NCBI RefSeq assembly: GCF_009831655.1
Contig: NZ_WRPA01000020.1
Coordinates: forward strand, 1-64,000
From: Shewanella insulae
GTDB lineage: Bacteria > Pseudomonadota > Gammaproteobacteria > Enterobacterales > Shewanellaceae
Length of the DNA stretch: 64,000 nucleotides
Direction of reading: 5' to 3'
The notes beneath the pieces were generated by a model. That model worked only from the letters and a program-made list of their open reading frames with translations. It was not told the origin of the DNA and searched no databases. Positions within the stretch are counted from its first letter, which is position 1, and the number at the start of each line of letters is the position of its first letter. Positions 48,117-56,130 of this stretch are shown here, piece by piece. Both the position numbers and the translations under genes were made by a program.

Positions 48117-48818
48117 ATGAGCAAGCCCATGGCGTTAGACGCATTGACCACCATAGACAAGGAGACGCCTGCACTTACCCTAGCGGATAAGGCGCTACAG
48201 GCGATCCAGACCAGTATCATCAAGGGAGAGCTTGCCCCCGGCAGTAAGATCAACGAGCAGATGCTCGCCCAACGATACGGCATCAGCCGCGGTCCCACCC
48301 GGGAAGCCCTGCTGACCCTAGAACGGCGCCGCCTCATCGTCAGAGTCCCCCATGTCGGCGCCCGTGTTGCCCAGCTATCGATAGATGAACTCAACGACCT
48401 CTACCGTCTACGCAGCGTGTTGGAAGGCATGGCCTGCGAACTCGCAGCCCAACATATTACGCCAACGGCATTGATCCAGCTGCGACGCCTAATGGATAGC
48501 CAAGAGGAAGCGCTGGCCCAGGGAGACACCTATTTTCAGCAAGATGGTGATGTGGACTTTCATTATCGCATCATACGCGCCAGCGGCAGCCGGCACCTGC
48601 AGGAGACACTCATCGGCAACCTCTACCATCTGCTGCGCATGTATCGATACCAATGCACCAGCGAGGCGCGACCGACCAAGGCCATCGCCGAACACAGATG
48701 CATTGTTGAAGCTATTGCCGATGGCGATGGCGAATTGGCCAGCCTCCTTATGCGACGCCATATCGAACAGGGCAGACGTAACACGGAGAAACGACTTAAG
48801 GCGCTACAGGAAGAGTAG
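48117..48818 (+). CDS. GntR/FadR-family (FCD) transcriptional regulator
   Basis: This regulator of about 233 residues has a GntR winged helix (about residues 20-90; MLAQRYGISRGPTREALLTLE) and a C-terminal FCD ligand domain with metal-binding-type histidines (DVDFHYRI, EHRCIVEAI). Its sequence resembles GntR regulators that sit beside methylcitrate-cycle genes in related bacteria, but no such genes are here. It is followed by its own terminator. Confidence 0.85.
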   Translation: MSKPMALDALTTIDKETPALTLADKALQAIQTSIIKGELAPGSKINEQMLAQRYGISRGPTREALLTLERRRLIVRVPHVGARVAQLSIDELNDLYRLRSVLEGMACELAAQHITPTALIQLRRLMDSQEEALAQGDTYFQQDGDVDFHYRIIRASGSRHLQETLIGNLYHLLRMYRYQCTSEARPTKAIAEHRCIVEAIADGDGELASLLMRRHIEQGRRNTEKRLKALQEE

Positions 48819-48862
48819 CGTCAAGTAGGTTCATGCCAGCGAACACCCGTTGGCATCGACTG

Positions 48863-48900
48863 GAAAAGGCCTTGCCCCTCCCTTCCGGCAAGGCCTTTTC
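48863..48900 (+). terminator. Terminator after the GntR regulator
   Basis: AAAAGGCCTTGCC and GGCAAGGCCTTTT form a long perfect stem with a 10-base loop. Confidence 0.88.
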
Positions 48901-49050
48901 TCTATATTAAGCGAGTGTCACTCATCTTTAACGCCAAATTATTGTAAATGTCACAAAACTGACTACAACTTTTAAGTGAATGCTAATATACTTAGCCGCC
49001 TAAATGAGCAAGATATATGCATAAAAACGCATTAACGGAGAGTAGTCGCT

Positions 49051-49455
49051 GTGAACCCACTCCATTTTATCGCTATACACAACCCGTCATCGCTTTTCCG
49101 CTTGGCTGCGCTCCTCGCATTACCGCTATTTGTCTCCGCCTGCCAGAGTAATGCTATTACCCAAACTCCAAGAGACTATCTAGAGGTCACTCCGGCACAG
49201 CTAAGCAAATATTGGGTTATCCAAGACAACACCCTGAATTGGCAGGGATTAGTTGAACAAAAGCAGAAACTCAATATCCATTTCGGCATCAACTCATCGG
49301 GAGAGCTAGTGGATCTTGAACTCGACGACTTGACCCTCTCACCCGAACAGAAACAAGCACTGCTCGCCAGATTTAGCCAGCAAAGATTTAACGCCACGGT
49401 CTACAATAAGGCGGCCCAGCCGGTTCGGGTCTCCGCCACCGTGATGTTCAATTAA
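49051..49455 (+). CDS. Small lipoprotein of unknown function
   Basis: This 134-residue protein starts at GTG. Its signal peptide ends in a lipobox (VSACQS). The remainder is a single small domain ending VRVSATVMFN, whose end somewhat resembles TonB C-terminal-like folds (SQQRFNATVYN-KAAQPVRVSATV). I cannot assign a function. A strong bidirectional terminator follows. Confidence 0.68.
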   Translation: MNPLHFIAIHNPSSLFRLAALLALPLFVSACQSNAITQTPRDYLEVTPAQLSKYWVIQDNTLNWQGLVEQKQKLNIHFGINSSGELVDLELDDLTLSPEQKQALLARFSQQRFNATVYNKAAQPVRVSATVMFN

Positions 49456-49483
49456 AAAAGGCGCCTCAAAGGCGCCTTTTTAT
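49456..49483. terminator. Bidirectional terminator
   Basis: AAAAAAGGCGCCT and AGGCGCCTTTTT flank a 3-base loop between the convergent lipoprotein and aminotransferase genes. Confidence 0.88.
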
Positions 49484-49497
49484 ATCTGACTCAATGG

Positions 49498-50589
49498 TTA
49501 AGGCGCGACGCGCTCAACCTTTTGCATCCAACCTTCTGGTCCCTGACGCTTACCCTTCTGAATATCCGTCAGCACCTGATAGATGCGGCGGGTATGCTCA
49601 CCCACCTGTCCATCGCCGACCGTTACCACTCTGTGATCCTCGAAGATATAGGAACCTACAGGCGACACCACGGCCGCCGTACCGAAGCCACCGGCCTCGA
49701 CGATCTCGCCAGATTCGATATCGGCAATAAACTTGTCCAGCATTACCGTCTCTTGGCGAACCTCACAGCCCAGTGCTTCCTCTAATTCCATGATGGATTG
49801 AGAGGTAATAGACTTAAGAATAGTGTCGGTAAACTTAGGAATGATGATGGTGCCATCTTTTAGCACGTGGAAGTGATTCATCGCGCCCACCTCCTCGATC
49901 TGCTTGTTGTTGGCATCGAGATACAACACCTGGGCGGCGCCATATTCCGCCGCCGCCTTACCCGCCTTCAACGAGGCAGCATAGTTACCCGCCGCCTTAG
50001 AGGCACCGGTACCACCCGACACGGCGCGATGGAATCGCTCGGTGATCAGCAGACGAATCGCCTTATCGAAGCCATCGGCATAATAAGCCCCACTTGGACT
50101 CAGCATAACACAGAAGGTGTACTCCTGGCTCGGACTCACCGAGAGTCTGTCTTCGGTGGCAAAGATGAAGGGACGAATATAGAGACAGGCCCCTTCCTGC
50201 ATCGGAAACCACAGCCTGTCGACGTCGATCAAGGCATTGATACCCGCCAGTTGCATCGCCTCGGGAATAGGCGGAATACAGAGCACTTCACCGCTTAAGT
50301 TGAGACGTTCGGCATTCCTATTCAGACGGAAGGTATAGATCTCACCGTCGTCATGCATGAAGGCCTTAGCCCCCTCGAAGATAGATTGTCCATAATGCAG
50401 AGCCATGGCACCCGGGGCCATCTCGAAGGGTCCATAGGGGACGATTCTAGGATCCCGCCACTCCCCATCGCGGTAATCCATTAAAAACATATGATCAGTT
50501 CTAAGGTTACCGAAGCCCACATTGGCCTCGGGCTTAAACTGCTCAGTGCGGCGTTCAGACGCAGGTTTTAAATTATAATTTATTTGCAT
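49498..50589 (-). CDS. Second branched-chain aminotransferase, eukaryote-like (BCAT) type
   Basis: This 363-residue fold-type IV aminotransferase has the longer BCAT architecture (HYGQSIFEGAKAF, YIRPFIFATED, PLP lysine in ASKAAGNYAASL, EVGAMNHF). It differs from IlvE at 34898, which is about 55 residues shorter. ATG 50589 follows GAGGTGG and gives the standard 363-residue length. It probably works in leucine/isoleucine/valine synthesis or catabolism; a separate promoter may let the cell regulate transamination independently of the attenuated ilv operon. Confidence 0.92.
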   Translation of the reverse strand: MQINYNLKPASERRTEQFKPEANVGFGNLRTDHMFLMDYRDGEWRDPRIVPYGPFEMAPGAMALHYGQSIFEGAKAFMHDDGEIYTFRLNRNAERLNLSGEVLCIPPIPEAMQLAGINALIDVDRLWFPMQEGACLYIRPFIFATEDRLSVSPSQEYTFCVMLSPSGAYYADGFDKAIRLLITERFHRAVSGGTGASKAAGNYAASLKAGKAAAEYGAAQVLYLDANNKQIEEVGAMNHFHVLKDGTIIIPKFTDTILKSITSQSIMELEEALGCEVRQETVMLDKFIADIESGEIVEAGGFGTAAVVSPVGSYIFEDHRVVTVGDGQVGEHTRRIYQVLTDIQKGKRQGPEGWMQKVERVAP

Positions 50590-50737
50590 TGCATACCACC
50601 TCGATAACTGATCTAGCAGACTATGGACGCCCTGCTTTAAAGTCAAGCTTGATGGGCCCCGCCATCAAACTCTTCATCGAGAGAGGAGTACAGATATATA
50701 AACAGCTAACCAAACCTAAGCATCTGTTTCACGACTG

Positions 50738-51502
50738 CTAATCGATTTCCCTGCAATGATGACGCTTGCCTATCTCGGCACAGGTCTCGCAGGAACGTAC
50801 CTTACCCTCCCCCTTATCGAGAAACGCGCTTATTTTCTGAGTCATCTCCTGCATAATCTCTTTAGTAACAGGCGTCTTCCAACGGTAACGATTCATCAGG
50901 CTACTGATATGGCGATAACCAGTCTCATCGTCTGGGGTAAAGTAAAACTCATCCATCAACCTACTCTCATATGAAGAGGTCGCCCCTGCCAGGAAAAAGT
51001 ATAAGGACTGCACCAGCTCCTTGACCTCCATCTCGGTTGCCTCGAGCTCCCCCGCGCTCACGGCATTATCGATAGGCTGACGAATACAACTCCAAAATAA
51101 ATTGACCCTATTTCTCAGGACGTCAATTTTTTCCGAACTCGCTAACTGCCAGAACATGCTATTAATTGAGACGACACGCAATATATTAAATATTGGACTT
51201 CTTTTAACCACCTCGAAAGTAAATAAAACAGGCAAAACGGCAAGCTGATAAATATTAAATTGAGGGTTTTCCTTAATAAATACGGGGATGCGTGTAGATG
51301 TGGTATTTCTTAAGAAAAGACAAACTAATACATCTTCTTTTGATTCAAAATACTTATAAAGTGTATTCGTCGAACAGCCCGCCTGCTTTGCGATCTGCGC
51401 AAATCTAAAGGAAACAACCCCTTGATTATCAATCAACTTCTCAGCCTCATCCAGAAGTTGATTGCATCGTAACGCCTCACAGCTATCTTTCGGACAACGC
51501 AT
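50738..51502 (-). CDS. TetR-family regulator with cysteine clusters, module 1
   Basis: This 254-residue regulator is divergent from the first flavoprotein gene. The helix-turn-helix lies at about residues 25-60 (FRFAQIAKQAGCSTNTLYKYFESKEDV). Cysteines sit at 3, 8 and 13, and the C-terminus carries CETC followed by another Cys after eight residues. The paralogue at 56128 keeps C3, C13 and the C-terminal CxxC. The clustered cysteines could bind metal or react with an electrophile. It probably controls the adjacent reductase operon. Confidence 0.87.
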   Translation of the reverse strand: MRCPKDSCEALRCNQLLDEAEKLIDNQGVVSFRFAQIAKQAGCSTNTLYKYFESKEDVLVCLFLRNTTSTRIPVFIKENPQFNIYQLAVLPVLFTFEVVKRSPIFNILRVVSINSMFWQLASSEKIDVLRNRVNLFWSCIRQPIDNAVSAGELEATEMEVKELVQSLYFFLAGATSSYESRLMDEFYFTPDDETGYRHISSLMNRYRWKTPVTKEIMQEMTQKISAFLDKGEGKVRSCETCAEIGKRHHCREID

Positions 51503-51660
51503 AAAACCACCATTTAACCCCTAATAGTTAACCTATTTTATGGTGCCCACACTATTAATATACTTAAAAGAAATATTTTCTTAACCAGCATCACATAAAA
51601 CTTTCTCCCCCATATTAAAGTGTGATTTGGCGCATAATTGAGTGGCGGTTTAAAAATTAT

Positions 51661-51688
51661 TGTTACCTCAAGTTAATCGGAGGTAACA
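51661..51688 (+). promoter_or_regulatory. Inverted repeat covering the ribosome site of flavoprotein 1
   Basis: TGTTACCTC (51661-51669) is perfectly complementary to GAGGTAACA (51680-51688) with a 10-base loop. The 3' arm contains the Shine-Dalgarno GGAGG, only 6 bases before ATG 51690. As RNA it would hide the ribosome site; as DNA it is a 28-bp palindrome that could be a TetR operator. I cannot decide between these. Confidence 0.7.
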
Positions 51689-51689
51689 C

Positions 51690-53192
51690 ATGCAAACAAG
51701 ACGTTCATTTTTAAAACTAGGAGCTGGTGCCGCTGCGGCTGGCGCACTAGTTCCCTTCAGCGCAAATGCGAGCCCATCAGAGATAAAATGGGATGAAGAA
51801 CATGAGATCATCATAGTAGGTTCGGGCTTCGCCGGCCTGGCCGCAGCGGTTGAGGCAGGTAAGCTCGGCGCCAAAGATGTTGTCGTATTCGAGAAGTTAG
51901 GGGTATATGGCGGTAACAGTACACTCAATGCCGGCCAGGCCTGCTTCGCCAACACAGACCTACAGAAAAAACTCGGCATCGAAGACAGCGCCGAACTAAT
52001 GGTACAGGACCAACTCAAATCGGGACGAGGCTACGCCAGCGAAGAACTGCTGCGCCACAGCGCCGAATTAGGCCCCTATATCTACCAACTCACCAAAGAT
52101 TGCGGCTGCGTCTATCGCGATCACATCATCAATACCGGCGGCACCAGTGCCACGCGCAGTCACCAGGTTGTCGAACGCAGCGGCTCAGGCTTTATTCGCC
52201 CTATGCTTAAAACCGCACGTAGCTACGGCGTCAAAACCAAGATCCGCCACAAGTTCGAAGGCCTGATCACAGCCGCCAACGGAAAAGTACTGGGCATCAA
52301 GGTACGACGTGGCTATCACTTCGGTCACGAAGACTCAGGCGAACTCATCAATGTTCGCGCCGAGAAAGGTGTGCTGATCGCAACAGGTGGATTCGGCGCC
52401 AACGTCAGCTTCCGTCAGGCCTTGGACCCTAACTTAGGCCCTGAAGTCGGCTGTACCAATGCTCGCGGCGCCACAGGCGATGGATTGATTGCCATGCTGG
52501 CCGAAGGTGCCATGCCCGTCCACTTGAGCTTCATTCAGTCCGGTCCGTGGGCCTCTCCCGACGAGGGTGGATTCGGCTATGGTGCCGGCTTCTCCCTCTA
52601 CAACTTCCCGCACTCTATCGCAGTCGATCGCTCGACCGGTCAACGTTTCATGAATGAAACGGCAGACCGCAAGACCCGCGCCGATCTCGAGGTACAGCGT
52701 CGCGATACAGAGGGTAACCCTAACCCCGCACTGTTAATCGCACCGAAACATGAGGCTCAGAAAGATCCCTCAATGGAAAATGTGCTCCGCTATAACGTCG
52801 CCTGGGAGTTCGACAGCGTCGAAGCCATTGCCAAGCACTTCGATGTGCCGCTCAAGCCACTGAAGAAGCAGATTGACGACTGGAATACCTACGTCAAGGC
52901 GGGTGAAGACCCACAATTTGGCAAGCGGATGAATATGAGCACAGGTATTTACCTCACCGCGCCTTTCATAGTGCAGCGCCTATGGCCCAAGGTCCACTAC
53001 TGCCAGGGAGGCATCCAAATCAACACCAAGGCCGAGGTCATTGCCGCCAAGACAGGCAAGAAGATCCCCGGATTATATGCCGCAGGCGAGGTGTCTGGCG
53101 GGGTCCACGGCGTCAGCCGTTTAGGGGGCTGCTCCACACCAGAATGTATGGCATTCGGTGTTACTGCGGCACGTTCAATCATGAAGGCATAA
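51690..53192 (+). CDS. Tat-exported FAD reductase of the fumarate reductase/UrdA family, module 1
   Basis: This 500-residue periplasmic flavoprotein has a Tat signal (TRRSFLKLGAG, cleavage near ANA), the FAD dinucleotide fold (IIIVGSGFAGLAAAVEAGKLG) and a FAD_binding_2 domain. The acid-catalyst Arg of FccA is kept (ADRKTRADL), as are the His in KVHYCQGG and the Arg in GVSRLGG. The second carboxylate-binding region is replaced by SPDEGGFG, so fumarate is an unlikely substrate. The heme domain is missing and is encoded by the next gene, 9 bases downstream. It is probably a respiratory reductase of another enoate; acrylate or methacrylate are plausible. Confidence 0.88.
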   Translation: MQTRRSFLKLGAGAAAAGALVPFSANASPSEIKWDEEHEIIIVGSGFAGLAAAVEAGKLGAKDVVVFEKLGVYGGNSTLNAGQACFANTDLQKKLGIEDSAELMVQDQLKSGRGYASEELLRHSAELGPYIYQLTKDCGCVYRDHIINTGGTSATRSHQVVERSGSGFIRPMLKTARSYGVKTKIRHKFEGLITAANGKVLGIKVRRGYHFGHEDSGELINVRAEKGVLIATGGFGANVSFRQALDPNLGPEVGCTNARGATGDGLIAMLAEGAMPVHLSFIQSGPWASPDEGGFGYGAGFSLYNFPHSIAVDRSTGQRFMNETADRKTRADLEVQRRDTEGNPNPALLIAPKHEAQKDPSMENVLRYNVAWEFDSVEAIAKHFDVPLKPLKKQIDDWNTYVKAGEDPQFGKRMNMSTGIYLTAPFIVQRLWPKVHYCQGGIQINTKAEVIAAKTGKKIPGLYAAGEVSGGVHGVSRLGGCSTPECMAFGVTAARSIMKA

Positions 53193-53201
53193 GGACTAAA
53201 A

Positions 53202-53555
53202 ATGAACAAGATCAACATATTACTTGTGCTGGCATTGACTAGCTGCATCGCTCTTTCGGCTCAGGCGAGAGATAAACGCGAATACCACGACATGGTTTAT
53301 GACTCCGGCTGTAAGACCTGTCACGACCAGGGTGCTAAACGCTTCCCATCAGATGAGGCCTGCCTGCAGTGCCACGACATGGGCGAGCTAGCAGAGCAGA
53401 CCAAACGCGAAGGTCATGACGCCAAGCAGAATCCACACGATAGCATGCACTATGGCCAAGAAGCGCCATGCATGGAGTGTCACGGTGAGCACACACCAAA
53501 GCAGGCAATCTGTATGGATTGCCACAACTTTGATTACCCCAAATTTAAACACTAA
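53202..53555 (+). CDS. Tetraheme periplasmic cytochrome c, module 1
   Basis: This 117-residue protein has a Sec signal (cleavage near AQA) and four CxxCH heme sites (CKTCH, CLQCH, CMECH, CMDCH). The spacing matches the heme domain of FccA flavocytochrome c, so this is a split-off electron-transfer subunit for the preceding flavoprotein. It would take electrons from a quinol dehydrogenase such as CymA, which is not in the window. Confidence 0.92.
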   Translation: MNKINILLVLALTSCIALSAQARDKREYHDMVYDSGCKTCHDQGAKRFPSDEACLQCHDMGELAEQTKREGHDAKQNPHDSMHYGQEAPCMECHGEHTPKQAICMDCHNFDYPKFKH

Positions 53556-53584
53556 TAGGCGATTTATCGCCAAAGGAAATGATG

Positions 53585-54325
53585 ATGAAAAAACTACTAA
53601 TCACCTCTGCAATACTGATGACAGGCTGCGCCGTTGCTGCCGATAAACCAGCCGATAAGCCTTGGCACAACGAGAAGCCAACCCTATCGACCATCAATGC
53701 TCCGACTAAGACCATGCCTATGGTTTGTAAGCAGGAGCAGGCAATGGCTTACCTCAAAGAGCTGCAGAGTGGCGAAAAAGATATCTTCTCGGTCAAGTCA
53801 AACGACCATGGTGGTAAGGGGGCGAATGACTCAGGTTGGTTGACCTGGACGATTGCCGATCCCGATACGCTTATTCCATGTCCTGAAGGCGGCGCCAGTG
53901 CAACTGAAGTGGGTATGTGCTGGAAAGAGCTCAACGACGAACCTACGGTTATTGGTTTAGTTCGCGTCGCACCGGGTACGGCCATTCCTCATTACCACAG
54001 AGAAATGGAGTGCTACTACAACCTTAGCGGTGAAGGCCTAACCTGGGCGCAAGAAAGAATGCAGCCATTCCAACCTGGTGACTACATCGAGATCCCGAGT
54101 AAGGCGATGCACTACACACCTAATACCTATGACGATCAGGATCTGATCTACATGTACTGGTTCCCACTCGACGGCAAGTTCTCCACCTTTAAGTATCAAT
54201 GGCCAAAAGATGTTGGCCCAGGTGAAACCCTGATGTTTGACTTCATCCCCTACACCAACTCACACGCCGTACGCTCGGGTAATGGCGGTTATGGCTGGGA
54301 CGTCATTCAATCTTCTAAGAAGTAA
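53585..54325 (+). CDS. Exported cupin, DMSP-lyase-like, module 1
   Basis: This protein of about 246 residues has an N-terminal export signal; MTGCAV might be a lipobox, so lipid anchoring is possible. The C-terminal cupin domain has motif 1 HYHREMECYY within G-x4-HxH-x3-E-x6-G, a later His in SKAMHY, and a Tyr in FSTFKYQW. In my memory of DddK-type DMSP lyases, these positions are metal ligands and catalytic tyrosines. It lies in the reductase operon, 29 bases after the cytochrome. ATG 53585 is preferred over 53579 for spacing from AAAGGA. Function is inferred. Confidence 0.78.
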   Translation: MKKLLITSAILMTGCAVAADKPADKPWHNEKPTLSTINAPTKTMPMVCKQEQAMAYLKELQSGEKDIFSVKSNDHGGKGANDSGWLTWTIADPDTLIPCPEGGASATEVGMCWKELNDEPTVIGLVRVAPGTAIPHYHREMECYYNLSGEGLTWAQERMQPFQPGDYIEIPSKAMHYTPNTYDDQDLIYMYWFPLDGKFSTFKYQWPKDVGPGETLMFDFIPYTNSHAVRSGNGGYGWDVIQSSKK

Positions 54326-54350
54326 CGCTTAGTCTTCATTAGGCCAGAGT

Positions 54351-54375
54351 AAGGGGCCGTTAAGAGCGGCCCCTT
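54351..54375 (+). other. Hairpin between cupin 1 and the DUF3299 gene
   Basis: AAGGGGCCG and CGGCCCCTT form a strong stem with a 7-base loop, ending 8 bases before the next start codon. No T run follows, so it is more likely a processing or partial-termination element than a full terminator. Confidence 0.55.
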
Positions 54376-54383
54376 AAATAACT

Positions 54384-54839
54384 ATGAAAAAATACATTCT
54401 TATCTTTAGCTTACTGTTTAGCAGCAATCTTTTTGCAAAGGAACCGCAGGCGATCCTATGGAACAGTCTCGCCCCCGGGCCGGCTAAGCTCCCGGCCGAA
54501 GTCAACATTAACCAGGCTCTCGATGGTGAACGTGTGGTCATTCCCGGCTTCGTCATCCCATTGGATGCACTCGAGGGGCAGACACGAGACTTTCTGTTGT
54601 CGCCTCGACTAGGCGCCTGTATCCATAGACCGCCACCGGGCCCTAATCAATTAATTCACGTGACGTTTGAGCAGCCCATAGCACTTCCAGAGATTGAGCA
54701 ACCTGTCTACATCTCCGGCAGACTTGCGGTGCGATCGGAAAAGAATGCCTTTGCACAAACGGGTTACTTCATTCAGGGCGATGAAGCTATTCCCTATCCA
54801 GTCAAAATCGCCCCTTCGGCAACGAACCACTCTCACTAA
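54384..54839 (+). CDS. DUF3299 periplasmic protein
   Basis: This 151-residue protein has a Sec signal (cleavage near LFAKEP) and the DUF3299 core (DGERVVIPGFVIPLDALEG; then GACIHRPPPGPNQLIHV). The conserved Cys-His and triple proline are present. DUF3299 proteins occur beside metal or ABC-transport genes, but their function is unknown. It has no counterpart in module 2. It may be an accessory protein for the cupin or cytochrome; that is speculative. Confidence 0.78.
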   Translation: MKKYILIFSLLFSSNLFAKEPQAILWNSLAPGPAKLPAEVNINQALDGERVVIPGFVIPLDALEGQTRDFLLSPRLGACIHRPPPGPNQLIHVTFEQPIALPEIEQPVYISGRLAVRSEKNAFAQTGYFIQGDEAIPYPVKIAPSATNHSH

Positions 54840-54873
54840 GCTCGGCACCGCGCAGTAAACTCTATAGGTAAAC

Positions 54874-56001
54874 ATGATGAAACAAGCCACACTCTTAAGC
54901 TCTAGCATCGCACTCGCCCTCGTTCTAGGCAGCGCAAGCACTATCGTCCACGCCGAAGATGGCATCAATGTCGGCGGTGCCATTCGGGTCAATTACGCTT
55001 ATAAAGATTATAGTGACGCCTCTCAAGACAAAACTGGCGACTTTAGCTTTGACATGGCGGCCATCAAGTTCAACGGCCAAAAAGGCGACTGGGGTCTAGC
55101 GGCGGAATACCGCTTCACCTCAAGCACAGACTATATCAAGTATGGCTACGGCTACTACGACATAGATCCAGACTGGCAGTTACAGTTCGGTATCAACAAG
55201 GTGCCCTTTGGTAATCCAGGCTTCATATCCAATAGCTTCTGGTTCGGTATCCCTTACTACCTAGGTTTCGAAGATGATCATGATGTAGGTATCAAGGCCA
55301 TGTATGAGAAGAATGGCTGGCACACAGACCTGGCCTTCTACAAGAACCCTGAATATGGCCCGACAGAGAACAAGCGCTACGCAACCGATCTCTACACAGG
55401 CACCATCAACGGCACCGAGTACAACAACGAAGAGACCAACCAGTTCAACGTGCGCCAAACCTATACCCTGGAGCATGAAGGCGGCTCGACGACGCTAGGT
55501 GGTTCAATGCAATATGGTCAGATCTACAACAGCAAGACAGGCAACAATGGCGATCGCTATGCCGTGGCGCTGCACCTGGACAGCAGCTACAAGGGCTGGA
55601 ATCTTCAGCTACAGGCCATGCAGTATGAATATGACGCCGCCGACGCCGTAGATCCCAACAAGATCGGTGTCTCTGTGGTGAGCTGGCAATATGAGATCGC
55701 CTCCAAGGGCCAGGCCTACAGCGTCAACGTCGCCAAAACCTTCAACACCGACTGGGGTAGCGTGAAGTGCTACAACGACTTTGGCGTGATGACCCCGGAT
55801 GTCGCCGACGAAAGCTATGACAACAGCATGCAAAACGTCACAGGTTGTGCCATCGCGGCAGGCCCTACCTACACCATGATCGATCTCATCATGGGCAAGA
55901 ACATGACCTTCTCTACCGCCAACAACGACCATGTGGGACTCCCCGAGGTCGGCAACGATTGGGATAAGCGGGTCAACATCAATTTTGGCTACTATTTCTA
56001 A
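54874..56001 (+). CDS. Outer-membrane porin, module 1
   Basis: This 375-residue beta-barrel has a Sec signal (cleavage near VHAEDG), alternating hydrophobic strands, and the C-terminal FGYYF signature recognised by BamA. It is nearly identical over most of its length to the porin at 59176, while signal peptides differ. It probably admits the substrate of the reductase or cupin into the periplasm. A terminator follows at 56104-56130. Confidence 0.85.
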   Translation: MMKQATLLSSSIALALVLGSASTIVHAEDGINVGGAIRVNYAYKDYSDASQDKTGDFSFDMAAIKFNGQKGDWGLAAEYRFTSSTDYIKYGYGYYDIDPDWQLQFGINKVPFGNPGFISNSFWFGIPYYLGFEDDHDVGIKAMYEKNGWHTDLAFYKNPEYGPTENKRYATDLYTGTINGTEYNNEETNQFNVRQTYTLEHEGGSTTLGGSMQYGQIYNSKTGNNGDRYAVALHLDSSYKGWNLQLQAMQYEYDAADAVDPNKIGVSVVSWQYEIASKGQAYSVNVAKTFNTDWGSVKCYNDFGVMTPDVADESYDNSMQNVTGCAIAAGPTYTMIDLIMGKNMTFSTANNDHVGLPEVGNDWDKRVNINFGYYF

Positions 56002-56103
56002 CCTAGACAACACAAGTTAGGTGGCAGTTGCTCCTACCACCTAATTTACCTCTTTAGGGCCGCACTATTGCTCATCAAATCACACCGACAAACTTAGGCC
56101 CGG

Positions 56104-56130
56104 CCCTCGACCCTATCGAGGGCTTTTTTA
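56104..56130 (+). terminator. Terminator of the module 1 operon
   Basis: CCCTCGA and TCGAGGG form a stem with a 5-base loop followed by TTTTTTA, between the porin and the convergent TetR gene. Confidence 0.88.

Noticed and set aside
51690..53192. Ordinary fumarate reductase
   Set aside because: The residues binding the second carboxylate in FccA are replaced and the heme domain is not fused.
53585..54325. DddY, the periplasmic DMSP lyase known from Shewanella
   Set aside because: DddY is about 400 residues long; both cupins here are about 247 residues, so they are at most DddK-like.
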